A program made the translations under genes and the position numbers. Below, piece after piece: positions 25,018-34,922 of a stretch of 64,000 nucleotides of DNA; position 1 is the stretch's first letter; each line of letters begins with the position of its first letter. A model generated the notes under the pieces. The model was given only the letters and a program-made list of their open reading frames with translations, did not search any database and had not been told where the DNA came from. The DNA lies in assembly GCF_014636295.1 (NCBI RefSeq), contig NZ_BMEC01000007.1, forward strand, positions 248,001-312,000, written 5' to 3'. This stretch comes from Marivirga lumbricoides (GTDB taxonomy: Bacteria; Bacteroidota; Bacteroidia; Cytophagales; Cyclobacteriaceae).

Positions 25018-26994
25018 TTACTCTACAATCACCTTTCTGGTCAGAACTTTATCATTACTGGTCATAATAACAAGGTATAAACCGCTTCTCAACTGATCTA
25101 TCTTCACGTCTTTTTCCACCCGGGCATTAAATACAATTTTGCCGTTTATATTCGCAATTTTCACCACTGATGGATCAGAAACACTTACTGTAAAGCCGGA
25201 TGTTGCCGGGTTAGGATAAACGCTTCCTACAAAAAAGCCATCCTTTTTCATTTCCAGTGCAGCATTTTGATTGGAATTAGCTTGTGTATTGCTTCCCACT
25301 ATTCCGTACGTAAAATTCTCCCATCCATCTATGGAGCTTCTATTACACATCATGGGAGAAACGCCATCTTCGGAAGACACATACTGACCATTGGTTCCTC
25401 TAAGCGCAATATTTCCATTTCCGGTATCTACCCAATCGAAAGCTTCCCATCCTCCAATTGAACCTCTGTTACACATCATCGCTGAAGCACCATTTTCAGA
25501 GGAAACATACAATCCATTGGTACCTCTCAGGCCAATTTTTCCTCCTCCGGCATCAACAACCGTGAATTGTTCCCAACCACCTACTGAGTTTCTGTTGCAC
25601 ATCATGCCTGTGCCACCGTTTTCTGAAGATACAAACTTACCATTGGTTCCCCGTAGCCAAATAGTCTGGCCTATGGGAACACCTGAGCCGGAAGATGCAT
25701 TAGGATTCGTATTACTATTTCCGGTGTATTTTATGGCATCATAAAAACCCGAATGATAGGTAATGAGCGGACTTCCGTTGCCAATGCTATATTGAGCAAA
25801 GCCAATCATATCATTATAGGCATTTGCCGGTGGTGCCCCTCCATCCCTAATATAATCTCTCACCCTGTTATATCCTGCATCGGGATTAATGGTCCACAAG
25901 GTCCTGTCATGGTACATTTTCTTGAATGACCATGGAAAGTAAGCTACATTATTATTGGTACACCAGTCGGTAAGCTGGCGAATGATAGGATTAGTATCCT
26001 CACCGTATTCTCCCAACATAAGGGGAACATTTAATTTATCGGTAAGCGCTTTTCTGCCGTTCATATCGTTGATGCTGGCAGCATTTCCGAAGGTATAATG
26101 GTGGGTCTGGTAAACCAGGTTATTGTCCCAACGGTAATTTACGCCCGAATTTGACTGTACCTGAGGGTCAGTCCAATCCAGCTTTTGCATATCCGATCCC
26201 CACCAGCTGCCTTCGGCTACAATAATATGATTATTATCTACTTCCCGGATGGCATTTCTCATAGCAATCATGGACGGTAATAGCTCATATTCTCTGCCAT
26301 CCTGCGGAACAGGCTCATTTATCAGGTCGTAACCCCAAACAACCGGCTCATTTTTATAGCGGTTGGCAATGTGGCGCCATACCTGGGCTGCAATATTTAC
26401 ATTATTACCATCCCAAAAAGTCACACTCCCTCTTGGCTGACCTGAATTTGAATTTACGTTATCACTATGGTCACCGGGATTCTGGTAACCAGGGGCAGCG
26501 TGCATATCCAATAATACATACATACCATTATCACGGCAGTAATTAATTACTCTGTCAAAGTACTGGAAACCTCTATCCGTTAATCCGGAACCATTCCAAA
26601 AAAGATTATAATGAAAAGGTACTCTTACAGAATTGAAGCCCATATTACCAAGTTCGGTAATCGATTGCAGGTTAACGTAATTTAAACGCCATTGGTGCTC
26701 GAATTCCATAGCCTGCTGCAAATTACCTCCAAAAGCATCTTTTACGCTATTAAAGAATTGGGTGTGCGTGCGGTATTGGAAATCACCCATCATCAGGTAA
26801 CCCTCCCAAACCAGCCAGTTGCCAAGGTTGATACCTACCATCTGGAAAGGCTGCCCATTTGGTCCTACAATTTGGGTTCCCTGAGTTTTAATATACTGAC
26901 CCTGAGCCGGTACTTGAATAAAAAAAGCAGAAAATAACAGCATCATTACAAATAAAGATGTGTTTTTCTTAATCGTTCTATTAAAATGTTCCAT
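25018..26994 (-). CDS. GH5 family glucanase with beta-trefoil-like repeats and T9SS sorting domain
   Basis: About 658 residues from the ATG at 26994 (MEHFNRTIKKN), which gives a normal signal peptide ending near VPAQG; an upstream ATG at 27036 would add 14 residues. The GH5 barrel spans about residues 30-380: GINLGNWLVWEGY, GFNSVRVPFHYNLFW, YVLLDMHAAPG, acid/base Glu in YDLINEPVPQ, and the nucleophile Glu in LMLGEYGED. Three repeats of about 40 residues follow, each with LRGTNGxxVSSE and MMCNR (fascin- or beta-trefoil-like, perhaps carbohydrate-binding). The last about 75 residues, from VYPNPATSGFTVSV to LTRKVIVE, are a Por/type IX secretion sorting domain. It is therefore a secreted endo-beta-glucanase. 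Confidence 0.93.
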   Translation of the reverse strand: MEHFNRTIKKNTSLFVMMLLFSAFFIQVPAQGQYIKTQGTQIVGPNGQPFQMVGINLGNWLVWEGYLMMGDFQYRTHTQFFNSVKDAFGGNLQQAMEFEHQWRLNYVNLQSITELGNMGFNSVRVPFHYNLFWNGSGLTDRGFQYFDRVINYCRDNGMYVLLDMHAAPGYQNPGDHSDNVNSNSGQPRGSVTFWDGNNVNIAAQVWRHIANRYKNEPVVWGYDLINEPVPQDGREYELLPSMIAMRNAIREVDNNHIIVAEGSWWGSDMQKLDWTDPQVQSNSGVNYRWDNNLVYQTHHYTFGNAASINDMNGRKALTDKLNVPLMLGEYGEDTNPIIRQLTDWCTNNNVAYFPWSFKKMYHDRTLWTINPDAGYNRVRDYIRDGGAPPANAYNDMIGFAQYSIGNGSPLITYHSGFYDAIKYTGNSNTNPNASSGSGVPIGQTIWLRGTNGKFVSSENGGTGMMCNRNSVGGWEQFTVVDAGGGKIGLRGTNGLYVSSENGASAMMCNRGSIGGWEAFDWVDTGNGNIALRGTNGQYVSSEDGVSPMMCNRSSIDGWENFTYGIVGSNTQANSNQNAALEMKKDGFFVGSVYPNPATSGFTVSVSDPSVVKIANINGKIVFNARVEKDVKIDQLRSGLYLVIMTSNDKVLTRKVIVE

Positions 26995-27693
26995 ATACGT
27001 TTTAATTAATTGGTTAAAAATTATTTTTGCTCTCAACTAATTTTTAGAGCTTAGTACTGATTAGATTTGGGTTAACTTTAATAATTAAAAACTGCCTCCT
27101 TTCCGTTTTAGATAATTTTCTATTCTCAACCCTTAGCTTTTAACCCAACAGCTTCAGGCTTGACAATCGATTATTTGGGCATTATAATTATGTTTATTAA
27201 TGAAACATATTTTTTAGGTACACTTTGAGTACTTCTTAATATAATCCAATACACTTTTACTACACCTTGATAATTAAATATCTGAATGTCAGTAATTTGA
27301 ATTTTATGAATTCCAATGCAATCGTTTGTAATTATGAGCTAAAATTCAAAACTTGTGTTTTGGCAACCACATTTTTGTCAGAGAAAACTGGTATAGTCTG
27401 ATCAAATAACCGAAAGCATCATTTCAGCGTGAGATGGGAATTTTGAATGGGTACTAAATGGTGGTTGTGCTTTTAAAAGCAGTAGAAATGGCTCAAATAA
27501 TACAAAATCCGAGAAGTCTAAGAAGTAGAAGGTGCACAATTAAGAATTAACCAAAATTAGTGCAAATCGCAGTAAAGAGAAATTTCATTGAGCATTGAGG
27601 TTTTAACTAAAGCTCTGAATTATTAACCCAAATTTTATTCTTAATCTTTTGCATACTATATATCTAGCTCTGATGGCTGGTTGGTATGCTGAC

Positions 27694-27890
27694 TTTTAGA
27701 ACTCACCCCTGATTTGTCTTCGACAAATCTGTCCCCTCTCTTCCGAGAATAGAGGGGAGAAATCTCGTAAGAATCAATATTATTAATTAAATTTACTATT
27801 GTTCCGTAACAATGACTGCTGCAAATATTCCCTTCTCTTCATAAAAGAGAAGGGTGGTTCGCCAGTTGGCGGATCGGGATGAGTTCAAAA
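27694..27890. mobile_element. MITE-like element with terminal inverted repeats
   Basis: The left end TTTTAGAACTCACCCC (27694-27709) is an imperfect inverted match to the right end GGGATGAGTTCAAAA (27876-27890). Inside are small palindromes (CCCCTCTCTT...AGAGGGGA; CCCTTCTCTT...AAGAGAAGGG; GATTTGTCTTCGACAAATC). It has no coding capacity, fitting a miniature inverted-repeat element. Target-site duplications could not be settled by eye. Confidence 0.55.
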
Positions 27891-27920
27891 ATCTGAAGTC
27901 GACAATCGCTGAGTAGCTTC

Positions 27921-28089
27921 AAGTTATCTACCTTGAAGTTCAGTTGCCAGCCAAATGCTGACCAGCCTTTGGCTGACTCCCTTGCTGCAATTCCACGCGT
28001 TCACCGCCTTTTTGTCCTTCCGCCCGCTTTATAGAGCAAAGTTCATTTGGTTTTCTAACATTGGAATATTTATCAAGAGTGCCCTAATC
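27921..28089 (-). repeat. Dispersed repeat family, copy C (partial, inverted)
   Basis: The reverse complement aligns with the left half of copy A (8157-8355), sharing GATTAGGG, TGATAAATA, AACCAAAT, GACAAAAAGGCGG, GGAATTG/TGAATTG and AACTGAACTTCAA. Confidence 0.7.
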
Positions 28090-28097
28090 AAAATCAA

Positions 28098-28136
28098 CAA
28101 AAAAGGCTATTGAAATTTCTCTCAATAGCCTTTTTA
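28098..28136 (-). terminator. Terminator of the zinc metalloprotease gene
   Basis: Perfect stem AAAAGGCTATTGA (28101-28113) with TCAATAGCCTTTT (28122-28134) flanked by A and T runs. It would work in either direction and lies 20 bp past the stop at 28156. Confidence 0.88.
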
Positions 28137-28155
28137 TTTAATTAAATTTAACTAA

Positions 28156-30606
28156 TTAACCATTCGGATTAAGAATCTGATCAATTCTGCTCACTAAATC
28201 CTGTAAATGATATCGTGACATTTGATCCGATTGTCTTGCGATTCCTCTGTTAATTTCTGCTCTCAAAGCCACTAAGTTACCCCTGGATAAAGAAGGAATA
28301 TCAGTAGTTCTGATGTCTTTATCTTCTGAATTCACAAGTCCTCCTAAGTGTTCTACAAAAGTTTTTTGTACATTTCTTCTATAGGTATCAATTTTAGCGC
28401 CTGATCTCAACTCTGAGAAAATACCGGTTCTCAGGTCGTCCATCATAGTAGTGGCGGAATAAGCGTCTTTTCCGTTCAAAGCCTCATTTTCAAGAATTCT
28501 TTTTACTCTGTCCTTGGAAATTAGATTGCTTAAAGTGCGGGTTTGCAAAGCTTTAATTCTATCCACAATACCTTCTTCTTCAATTCTGGTAAGAATAGCA
28601 GGTTGAATAATCCATTCCGGAGTAGCAAACAACTGCTCATTCAGGAATTTAATGGCTCTTTTTTGTTTGTCAAGTTCAGTATGAATATATACAGCGCCTT
28701 CCTGATCTGAAGTTTTATAGAACTCATAAATACCGCCCACATTAGCAGTAACATGGCCCATATAACGGTTAAACTGACCCACTACATTATTATAAAGCTC
28801 TTGTAGTTCATCGTAGTTCTTGCCTTCCTCTACTCCCCAAACCAATAATTTGTCAGTAATTCGTTTCAGGTTGGCGATTCCTAATTCTGATGCCAGCATA
28901 GAGTCATCTCCTATGTCTTCTGTTTGAGCTGAAGGATCAGTTGGATTTCCTCTTTGTCTACCATATCGGTACAATGGATTCCCTGCTTTCTCAAGAATCC
29001 ACTCATTCAGAGTGTCTTCTTCATCAGATGGCTTGCTTACATTTGCTATTGGCTTGTAACCATATTTTATAGCCCAGTCATCATATTCACCTACTTTAGG
29101 GAAGAAGTTGGTCACCCCATCGCCTGGTTGTGCCACATAGTTAAACCTGGCATAATCCATGATAGAAGGAGCTACTCCGTGAGTTTTCATGAATTCAGCA
29201 TTTCTTAAGGAATCTATAGGATATGCTACACTTGAACCCATGTTATGTGGTAACCCTAAAGTATGACCTACTTCATGAGCAGCCACAAAACGAATCAATT
29301 CACCCATTAACTCATCTTCAAATTTAATTTTCTGAGCTTCCGGGTTAATTGCAGCGGTTTGAATGAAATACCAGTTTCTTAATAAATTCATCACATTGTG
29401 GTACCATAAAATATCGCTTTCAAGAATTTCTCCTGTGCGAGGATCATGTACATGTGGTCCTTGCGCATTTTGGATATCTGTGGCAATGTATCTGATTACA
29501 GAATAGCGCACATCTTCAGGGCTCCAATCCGGATCTTCCTCTGCTGTAGGAGCATCTTTTGCTATAATAGCATTTTTCAACCCTGCTTTTTCAAAAGCCG
29601 ACTGCCAGTCTTCTACTCCTTGCTTAATGGATTTTCTCCATTTTACAGGTGTAGCAGGATCGATATAATAAACAATTGGCTTTACAGGTTCAACTGCTTC
29701 ACCTCTGTTATATGCATCCCAATCAGATGGTTCTAACCTCCATTTTGTAATAAACCTGTTGCGAGCAGCTTTTTGCTCATCTTTTGAATAGTCAATTTGT
29801 TGAATGGAAAAATAGCCCACCCTATCATCATGATTTCTTGGCACCATCGGATCCTCCGGTAACAAGATCATTGATTGATTCAGTTCAATTGAGAGCGCAC
29901 CTGTTAACTGGTTATCAGGAATTTCTGAACCTTTGTAGGTAAGAATATGTCTTATTTCCACATTTTCAGGGAAGGCTTTTCCCCACATAATCATGGAGCG
30001 GCTTTTATCTACTGAAGAGATTTTGAAATTTTTTCTCTGATAGTCATACAAACCACCAATCATAGGAATATCAGTAGTGAAGAAATCTTCTATATTAATA
30101 ACATAAGTAGAAGAGTCTTTTCCTAATGCTTCAATTTTGAAGGAATGAATAACGGGTTCAAAGTTGTTGTTTTTTACTGATTTGTAGATAGGGTCTTCCT
30201 CATTGGCCACCGAGTTGTACGAAACAGATCTAATCAGTAGCTGATTGTCTTTTTTCTGGAAACGAATTACCTGCTGAGGTCTGGATTTCATACCTGCGCC
30301 ACCAAAATTCAGGCCTTTTACGTGCCCTGAAATTCTTGAAACAATTAATATTTCCTTTTCAAGCAGGTCTTGCGGAATTTCAAAATAATATTTGTCGTCC
30401 ACTTTGTGAAAAGTGAATAGTCCCTCATCACTAACTGCCTCTTTTGTAATTACCTCGGAGTACTTTTTATAAGGGGATTTACTCTTCGAAGGTTGTTCTT
30501 TCTTTTCCTCTTCTTTTTTGTTTTTTCCAAACAATTGTGCAGATGTCTCCTGGGAATAAAGCGCTATAAGCCCCAAAAGCATCATGTTAATTATTATTTT
30601 TCTCAT
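28156..30606 (-). CDS. Zinc-dependent metalloprotease (DUF5117/DUF5118 type), secreted
   Basis: 816 residues. A signal peptide ends near TSAQ (residue 23), followed by a low-complexity Lys/Glu/Ser linker. The N-terminal half (GLFTFHKVDDKYYFEIP, LLEKEILIVSRISGH) matches the DUF5118/DUF5117 region of Bacteroidota zinc-dependent metalloproteases. The active site is HEVGHTLGLPHN (HExxHxxGxxH, metzincin-type), with SIMDYARFNYV as the Met-turn. The C-terminal region is a long helical domain. The target is unknown. It is monocistronic, with its own terminator. Confidence 0.9.
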   Translation of the reverse strand: MRKIIINMMLLGLIALYSQETSAQLFGKNKKEEEKKEQPSKSKSPYKKYSEVITKEAVSDEGLFTFHKVDDKYYFEIPQDLLEKEILIVSRISGHVKGLNFGGAGMKSRPQQVIRFQKKDNQLLIRSVSYNSVANEEDPIYKSVKNNNFEPVIHSFKIEALGKDSSTYVINIEDFFTTDIPMIGGLYDYQRKNFKISSVDKSRSMIMWGKAFPENVEIRHILTYKGSEIPDNQLTGALSIELNQSMILLPEDPMVPRNHDDRVGYFSIQQIDYSKDEQKAARNRFITKWRLEPSDWDAYNRGEAVEPVKPIVYYIDPATPVKWRKSIKQGVEDWQSAFEKAGLKNAIIAKDAPTAEEDPDWSPEDVRYSVIRYIATDIQNAQGPHVHDPRTGEILESDILWYHNVMNLLRNWYFIQTAAINPEAQKIKFEDELMGELIRFVAAHEVGHTLGLPHNMGSSVAYPIDSLRNAEFMKTHGVAPSIMDYARFNYVAQPGDGVTNFFPKVGEYDDWAIKYGYKPIANVSKPSDEEDTLNEWILEKAGNPLYRYGRQRGNPTDPSAQTEDIGDDSMLASELGIANLKRITDKLLVWGVEEGKNYDELQELYNNVVGQFNRYMGHVTANVGGIYEFYKTSDQEGAVYIHTELDKQKRAIKFLNEQLFATPEWIIQPAILTRIEEEGIVDRIKALQTRTLSNLISKDRVKRILENEALNGKDAYSATTMMDDLRTGIFSELRSGAKIDTYRRNVQKTFVEHLGGLVNSEDKDIRTTDIPSLSRGNLVALRAEINRGIARQSDQMSRYHLQDLVSRIDQILNPNG

Positions 30607-30789
30607 ATGTGTACTTACATTTATTTTTGTGTTCTAAATTAACAAACAAATAAATTTTTAGTCTCATTTTAGGGGTTGAATTACACGAGCGGAATATTCA
30701 TTATTTTGAGACTGGTAGCATTTCATGTTTAAAGTAGAATAAAATTAGGATTTAATTTAAAAAACAGATTGAATGCTGATCAGGAAAGC

Positions 30790-30820
30790 TTTGTTATAAA
30801 CGATTTTAGCCTTAGATTTG
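30790..30820 (+). promoter_or_regulatory. Consensus Bacteroidota promoter of atpDC
   Basis: TTTG at 30790-30793, a 19-bp spacer and TAGATTTG at 30813-30820 match TTTG-N19-TANNTTTG exactly. The predicted leader to the atpD ATG at 30869 is about 45 nt. Confidence 0.85.
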
Positions 30821-30862
30821 CACCCTGAAAGAGAACATAGCACTCATTATTATCATAAATAA

Positions 30863-32377
<1,515 letters not shown>

Positions 32378-32401
32378 TTCACTTTTAAAAAAAGGACTAA
32401 C

Positions 32402-32650
32402 ATGTATTTAGAAATAATTACTCCGGAAAGAAAAGTTTTTAACGGAAATGTAGATTCAGCTACTTTCCCGGGAAGCGATGGTTCTTTCCAGGTTTTAAAT
32501 AATCACGCACCTATGATCAGCTCATTGGCAAAAGGTAATTTATCTTATGCTACTGGTAAAGATGTAACTACTATGGTAGTAGAGGGTGGTGTTGTGGAAG
32601 TGCTAAATAACAGCATTACTGTGTTAGCTGAAAAGGTGATTGAAGAATAG
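32402..32650 (+). CDS. atpC: F1Fo ATP synthase subunit epsilon (short form)
   Basis: 82 residues. EIITPERKVFNGNVDSATFP, GSFQVLNNHAPMISSLAKG and VEGGVVEVLNNSITVLAEK make up the N-terminal beta-sandwich of epsilon. The C-terminal helical hairpin that inhibits rotation in E. coli is absent, as in other Bacteroidota. It is the second gene of the atpDC transcript, ending at a strong terminator. Confidence 0.93.
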   Translation: MYLEIITPERKVFNGNVDSATFPGSDGSFQVLNNHAPMISSLAKGNLSYATGKDVTTMVVEGGVVEVLNNSITVLAEKVIEE

Positions 32651-32676
32651 CTAAAGCTAAAATATTATTAAGAGAG

Positions 32677-32707
32677 AGCCGATTCATGAAAGTGAGTCGG
32701 CTTTTTT
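32677..32707 (+). terminator. Terminator of atpDC
   Basis: AGCCGATTCA (32677-32686) pairs with TGAGTCGGCT (32693-32702) around a 6-nt loop, followed by T6. It lies 27 bp past the atpC stop. Confidence 0.9.
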
Positions 32708-32764
32708 ATTATCGTTTTCCGCTTTAAAAGCCTCAGTAGGTTCTTTCTTTTAATGAGAAAGATT

Positions 32765-33058
32765 TTACTTTTTCTTCTTTTTAAACCTGCTAAATGTCTT
32801 CTTCACAAATCCGGTGAAGAATTTTGACTGCCCAAATACCCATCCATAAAAGAGAAGAATGAGGAAGTAGACAGGTAGAATAAGGATGTAGTAGATAGTA
32901 GTGAAAATCCAATTACGTTCTTCTTTTGCTGCAAAGAGTGATAATACAGGTTCTTTTAAAAACATTACAGTAAAACCTGTACTGGCAAATACCAGAAGCA
33001 CTATTGCTACCTGCCAACCTGATTTTAGATTCCATCTGTTCTTTAATTTTTCAAACAT
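32765..33058 (-). CDS. DUF6787-like small membrane protein
   Basis: 97 residues with two hydrophobic segments (AIVLLVFASTGFTVMFL; IYYILILPVYFLILLFYG), a basic N-terminus (MFEKLKNRWNLKSGWQ) and a highly basic end (FSRFKKKKK). This resembles the small Bacteroidota family DUF6787. Its function is not known. The gene is preceded by a terminator hairpin for the upstream gene, so it probably has its own promoter. Confidence 0.7.
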   Translation of the reverse strand: MFEKLKNRWNLKSGWQVAIVLLVFASTGFTVMFLKEPVLSLFAAKEERNWIFTTIYYILILPVYFLILLFYGWVFGQSKFFTGFVKKTFSRFKKKKK

Positions 33059-33074
33059 CTTTATTCTGTTAATA

Positions 33075-33105
33075 AAAAAAGAGACTGCCTCTATGAAACA
33101 GTCTC
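33075..33105 (-). terminator. Terminator of the DUF4199 gene
   Basis: GAGACTG (33081-33087) pairs with CAGTCTC (33099-33105), preceded by seven A that read as T on the minus strand. It lies about 25 bp past the stop at 33130. Confidence 0.75.
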
Positions 33106-33129
33106 AGTTTAATTGTAGTATCAATTATT

Positions 33130-33645
33130 TTAAAATTCTTGTGGTGGGTTCCGTTTCATTATGAGACCCACAATTAAAGAGATTATAAACCCTAGAATAA
33201 CTGTTCCGATAGTTCCTGCTATAATAAGAAATAATGGTCCCTGAAACATGCTTGACATCTTTTCAGCGGCTTCTATTTGTTCTGTACTCATGCCACTATT
33301 GTACATTTCTTCGGCTTGCTTTTCCATTGCATACTTTATGCTGGAATCATCGACAAACTGGATGTAGAGTGCATATACTGTAGAAGAAATAGCACCTGAA
33401 ACCAGGGTGGTTAGTGTTCCTAGCCCTAAAGATTGGCCTAAGGTCATAAATCCATTATTCAAATCTTTGAATTTTTTAAAGATATAAATAATGAAACCTA
33501 AATATATTAGATATGATAAATAATTGCCCCATGCTTGTTGATACAGGCCTGTAAGTTGGATAACTAACGTATAAATAGTTACTATTAAGGCGAGAATTAA
33601 TCCTTGCTGTAAGGCAAATTTAGATGTGCTTACTTTTTCTTCCAT
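33130..33645 (-). CDS. DUF4199 family membrane protein
   Basis: 171 residues with four hydrophobic segments: LILALIVTIYTLVIQLTGLY, YLSYLIYLGFIIYIF, LGTLTTLVSGAISSTVYALY and LFLIIAGTIGTVILGFIISL. An amphipathic loop (SIKYAMEKQAEEMYNSGMST) lies between segments 3 and 4. This layout and the KFKDLNNGFMTLGQSLGLG stretch are characteristic of DUF4199, a Bacteroidota membrane family often linked to polyprenyl-phosphate glycosyltransferases. The role is unknown. Confidence 0.85.
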   Translation of the reverse strand: MEEKVSTSKFALQQGLILALIVTIYTLVIQLTGLYQQAWGNYLSYLIYLGFIIYIFKKFKDLNNGFMTLGQSLGLGTLTTLVSGAISSTVYALYIQFVDDSSIKYAMEKQAEEMYNSGMSTEQIEAAEKMSSMFQGPLFLIIAGTIGTVILGFIISLIVGLIMKRNPPQEF

Positions 33646-33669
33646 GTGTTTTTAGTTTATAGTAGTTAA

Positions 33670-34161
33670 TTAATGATGTTGAATGTGTTGAGGGATATTA
33701 CAATTGTCCCTATTCCGTGTGTCAATAATATAAATTATTTTCCAAACATCATCTATTTTCGCTAAAGTAAATGAATTTACTCCGCAGTGGCTTAAGCTCT
33801 TATCTATATAAAAAGCATAATCCATCCATACAGTAGCTAATTTATCATCAAATTGAAGTTGATAATTCCAGGTTCTTTCATCCCATATTTGGGCTTTGGG
33901 TTGTGCTACTGCGTTGAACCATCCTTCTGGTAATGAGGTTGGAGAAAGTTTATTCGTCCCGTCTTTATTCGAACCAATACTTTGCATAACAGCATCTTCG
34001 TGAAAATGCCGAATCATTAAACTGGTATCTGAAGTACGCATGCCATCAAATACATCAGTAATAATTGTCATAATTGACAGAGAGTCTGCTTTTTTGTTCT
34101 GACAGTATAGGTTGAAAGAAAGTAAAAAGAATAGAGTTGTTATAGTAAGTGGCTTCATCAA
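33670..34161 (-). CDS. Secreted NTF2/SnoaL-like protein
   Basis: 163 residues. A short signal peptide (FFLLSFNLYCQ) is followed by an alpha+beta domain of the NTF2-like superfamily: IITDVFDGMRTSDTSLMIRHF is the helical start with a common D/R pattern, and KLATVWMDYAFYIDKSLSHCG plus FTLAKIDDVWKIIYIID are the sheet strands. Such proteins in Bacteroidota are annotated as nuclear transport factor 2 family; their substrate is generally unknown. The Cys in LYCQ could be a lipid-attachment site, but the context is weak. Confidence 0.75.
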   Translation of the reverse strand: MMKPLTITTLFFLLSFNLYCQNKKADSLSIMTIITDVFDGMRTSDTSLMIRHFHEDAVMQSIGSNKDGTNKLSPTSLPEGWFNAVAQPKAQIWDERTWNYQLQFDDKLATVWMDYAFYIDKSLSHCGVNSFTLAKIDDVWKIIYIIDTRNRDNCNIPQHIQHH

Positions 34162-34223
34162 AAATGAAGATCATCAGTTAAAAACAAAAGTACAATGGTA
34201 TTTACATCAATGGCATAAAATCA

Positions 34224-34919
34224 TTAAATAATGCCTTCAAAGTGTGACCACACAAAAGCTTTAGGGATGGGACTTACCACGTTTAGAGGTTCCTTTTTGG
34301 TAGGGTGCTCAAACGAGATTGCTCTTGCATGTAAAGCGATAGAGCCATCCTTTGTTGGTTTGGGGAAGCCATATTTTACATCTCCTATTATTGGACAACC
34401 TATTTTAGCCAGCTGCACTCTTATCTGATGAGGTCTGCCGGTAATGGGTTTGATTTCGATCAAATTCCTATCGCCCATAGCACTAATCAACTTGTATTCA
34501 AGTACTGATTTCAACCCTCCTTTATTATCACTGGAGTAGGCATGGGTAAAGTTTTTATTAGTGTCTTTCTTTAACCAGTGAGTAATTGTATCTTCTGTTT
34601 TTGGAGGTCTTTTTTCAGTGATAGCCCAGTAGGTCTTATCCACTTCCCTGTTCTGGAACATTTTTGACATTCTCTCCAAAGCTTTTGAAGTTCTCGCTAA
34701 TACTACAATACCTGATACCGGTCTGTCAATCCTGTGAGGAGTACCGCAGAAAACCGCACCAGGCTTATTATATTTTTGTGCTATATATTGTTTAGCATGC
34801 TCGGATAAAGGTGTATCACCTGTTTGATCGCCCTGCACAAGCATTCCAGAAGGTTTATTGACCACTAGTAAGTGGTTGTCTTCGTACATTACTATTTGCA
34901 AAAATTCCTGGTAGGTCAT
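34224..34919 (-). CDS. RluA family pseudouridine synthase
   Basis: 231 residues. VMYEDNHLLVVNKPSGMLV is the first conserved block, and HRIDRPVSGIVVLARTSKAL contains the catalytic Asp in the HRxDxxxSG motif. ITGRPHQIRVQLAKIGCPI and GDVKYGFPKP complete the fold. There is no S4 domain, so this is a minimal RluA/TruC-like enzyme modifying U in rRNA or tRNA. It starts 3 bp after the end of prfC, so the two are co-transcribed. Confidence 0.93.
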   Translation of the reverse strand: MTYQEFLQIVMYEDNHLLVVNKPSGMLVQGDQTGDTPLSEHAKQYIAQKYNKPGAVFCGTPHRIDRPVSGIVVLARTSKALERMSKMFQNREVDKTYWAITEKRPPKTEDTITHWLKKDTNKNFTHAYSSDNKGGLKSVLEYKLISAMGDRNLIEIKPITGRPHQIRVQLAKIGCPIIGDVKYGFPKPTKDGSIALHARAISFEHPTKKEPLNVVSPIPKAFVWSHFEGII

Positions 34920-34922
34920 AGC

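Larger units (their letters stand above)
27037..28155. other. 1.1-kb intergenic region with MITE-like element and repeat copy C
   Basis: No gene is supported. The left part (27037-27690) is plain AT-rich DNA with nothing recognised. A 197-bp element with terminal inverted repeats (27694-27890), dispersed repeat copy C (27921-28089) and a terminator (28098-28136) fill the rest. Confidence 0.6.

Noticed and set aside
24838-25080. 80-codon plus-strand open frame
   Set aside because: It spans a repeat hairpin and the GH5 terminator and overlaps the 3' end of the GH5 gene on the other strand.
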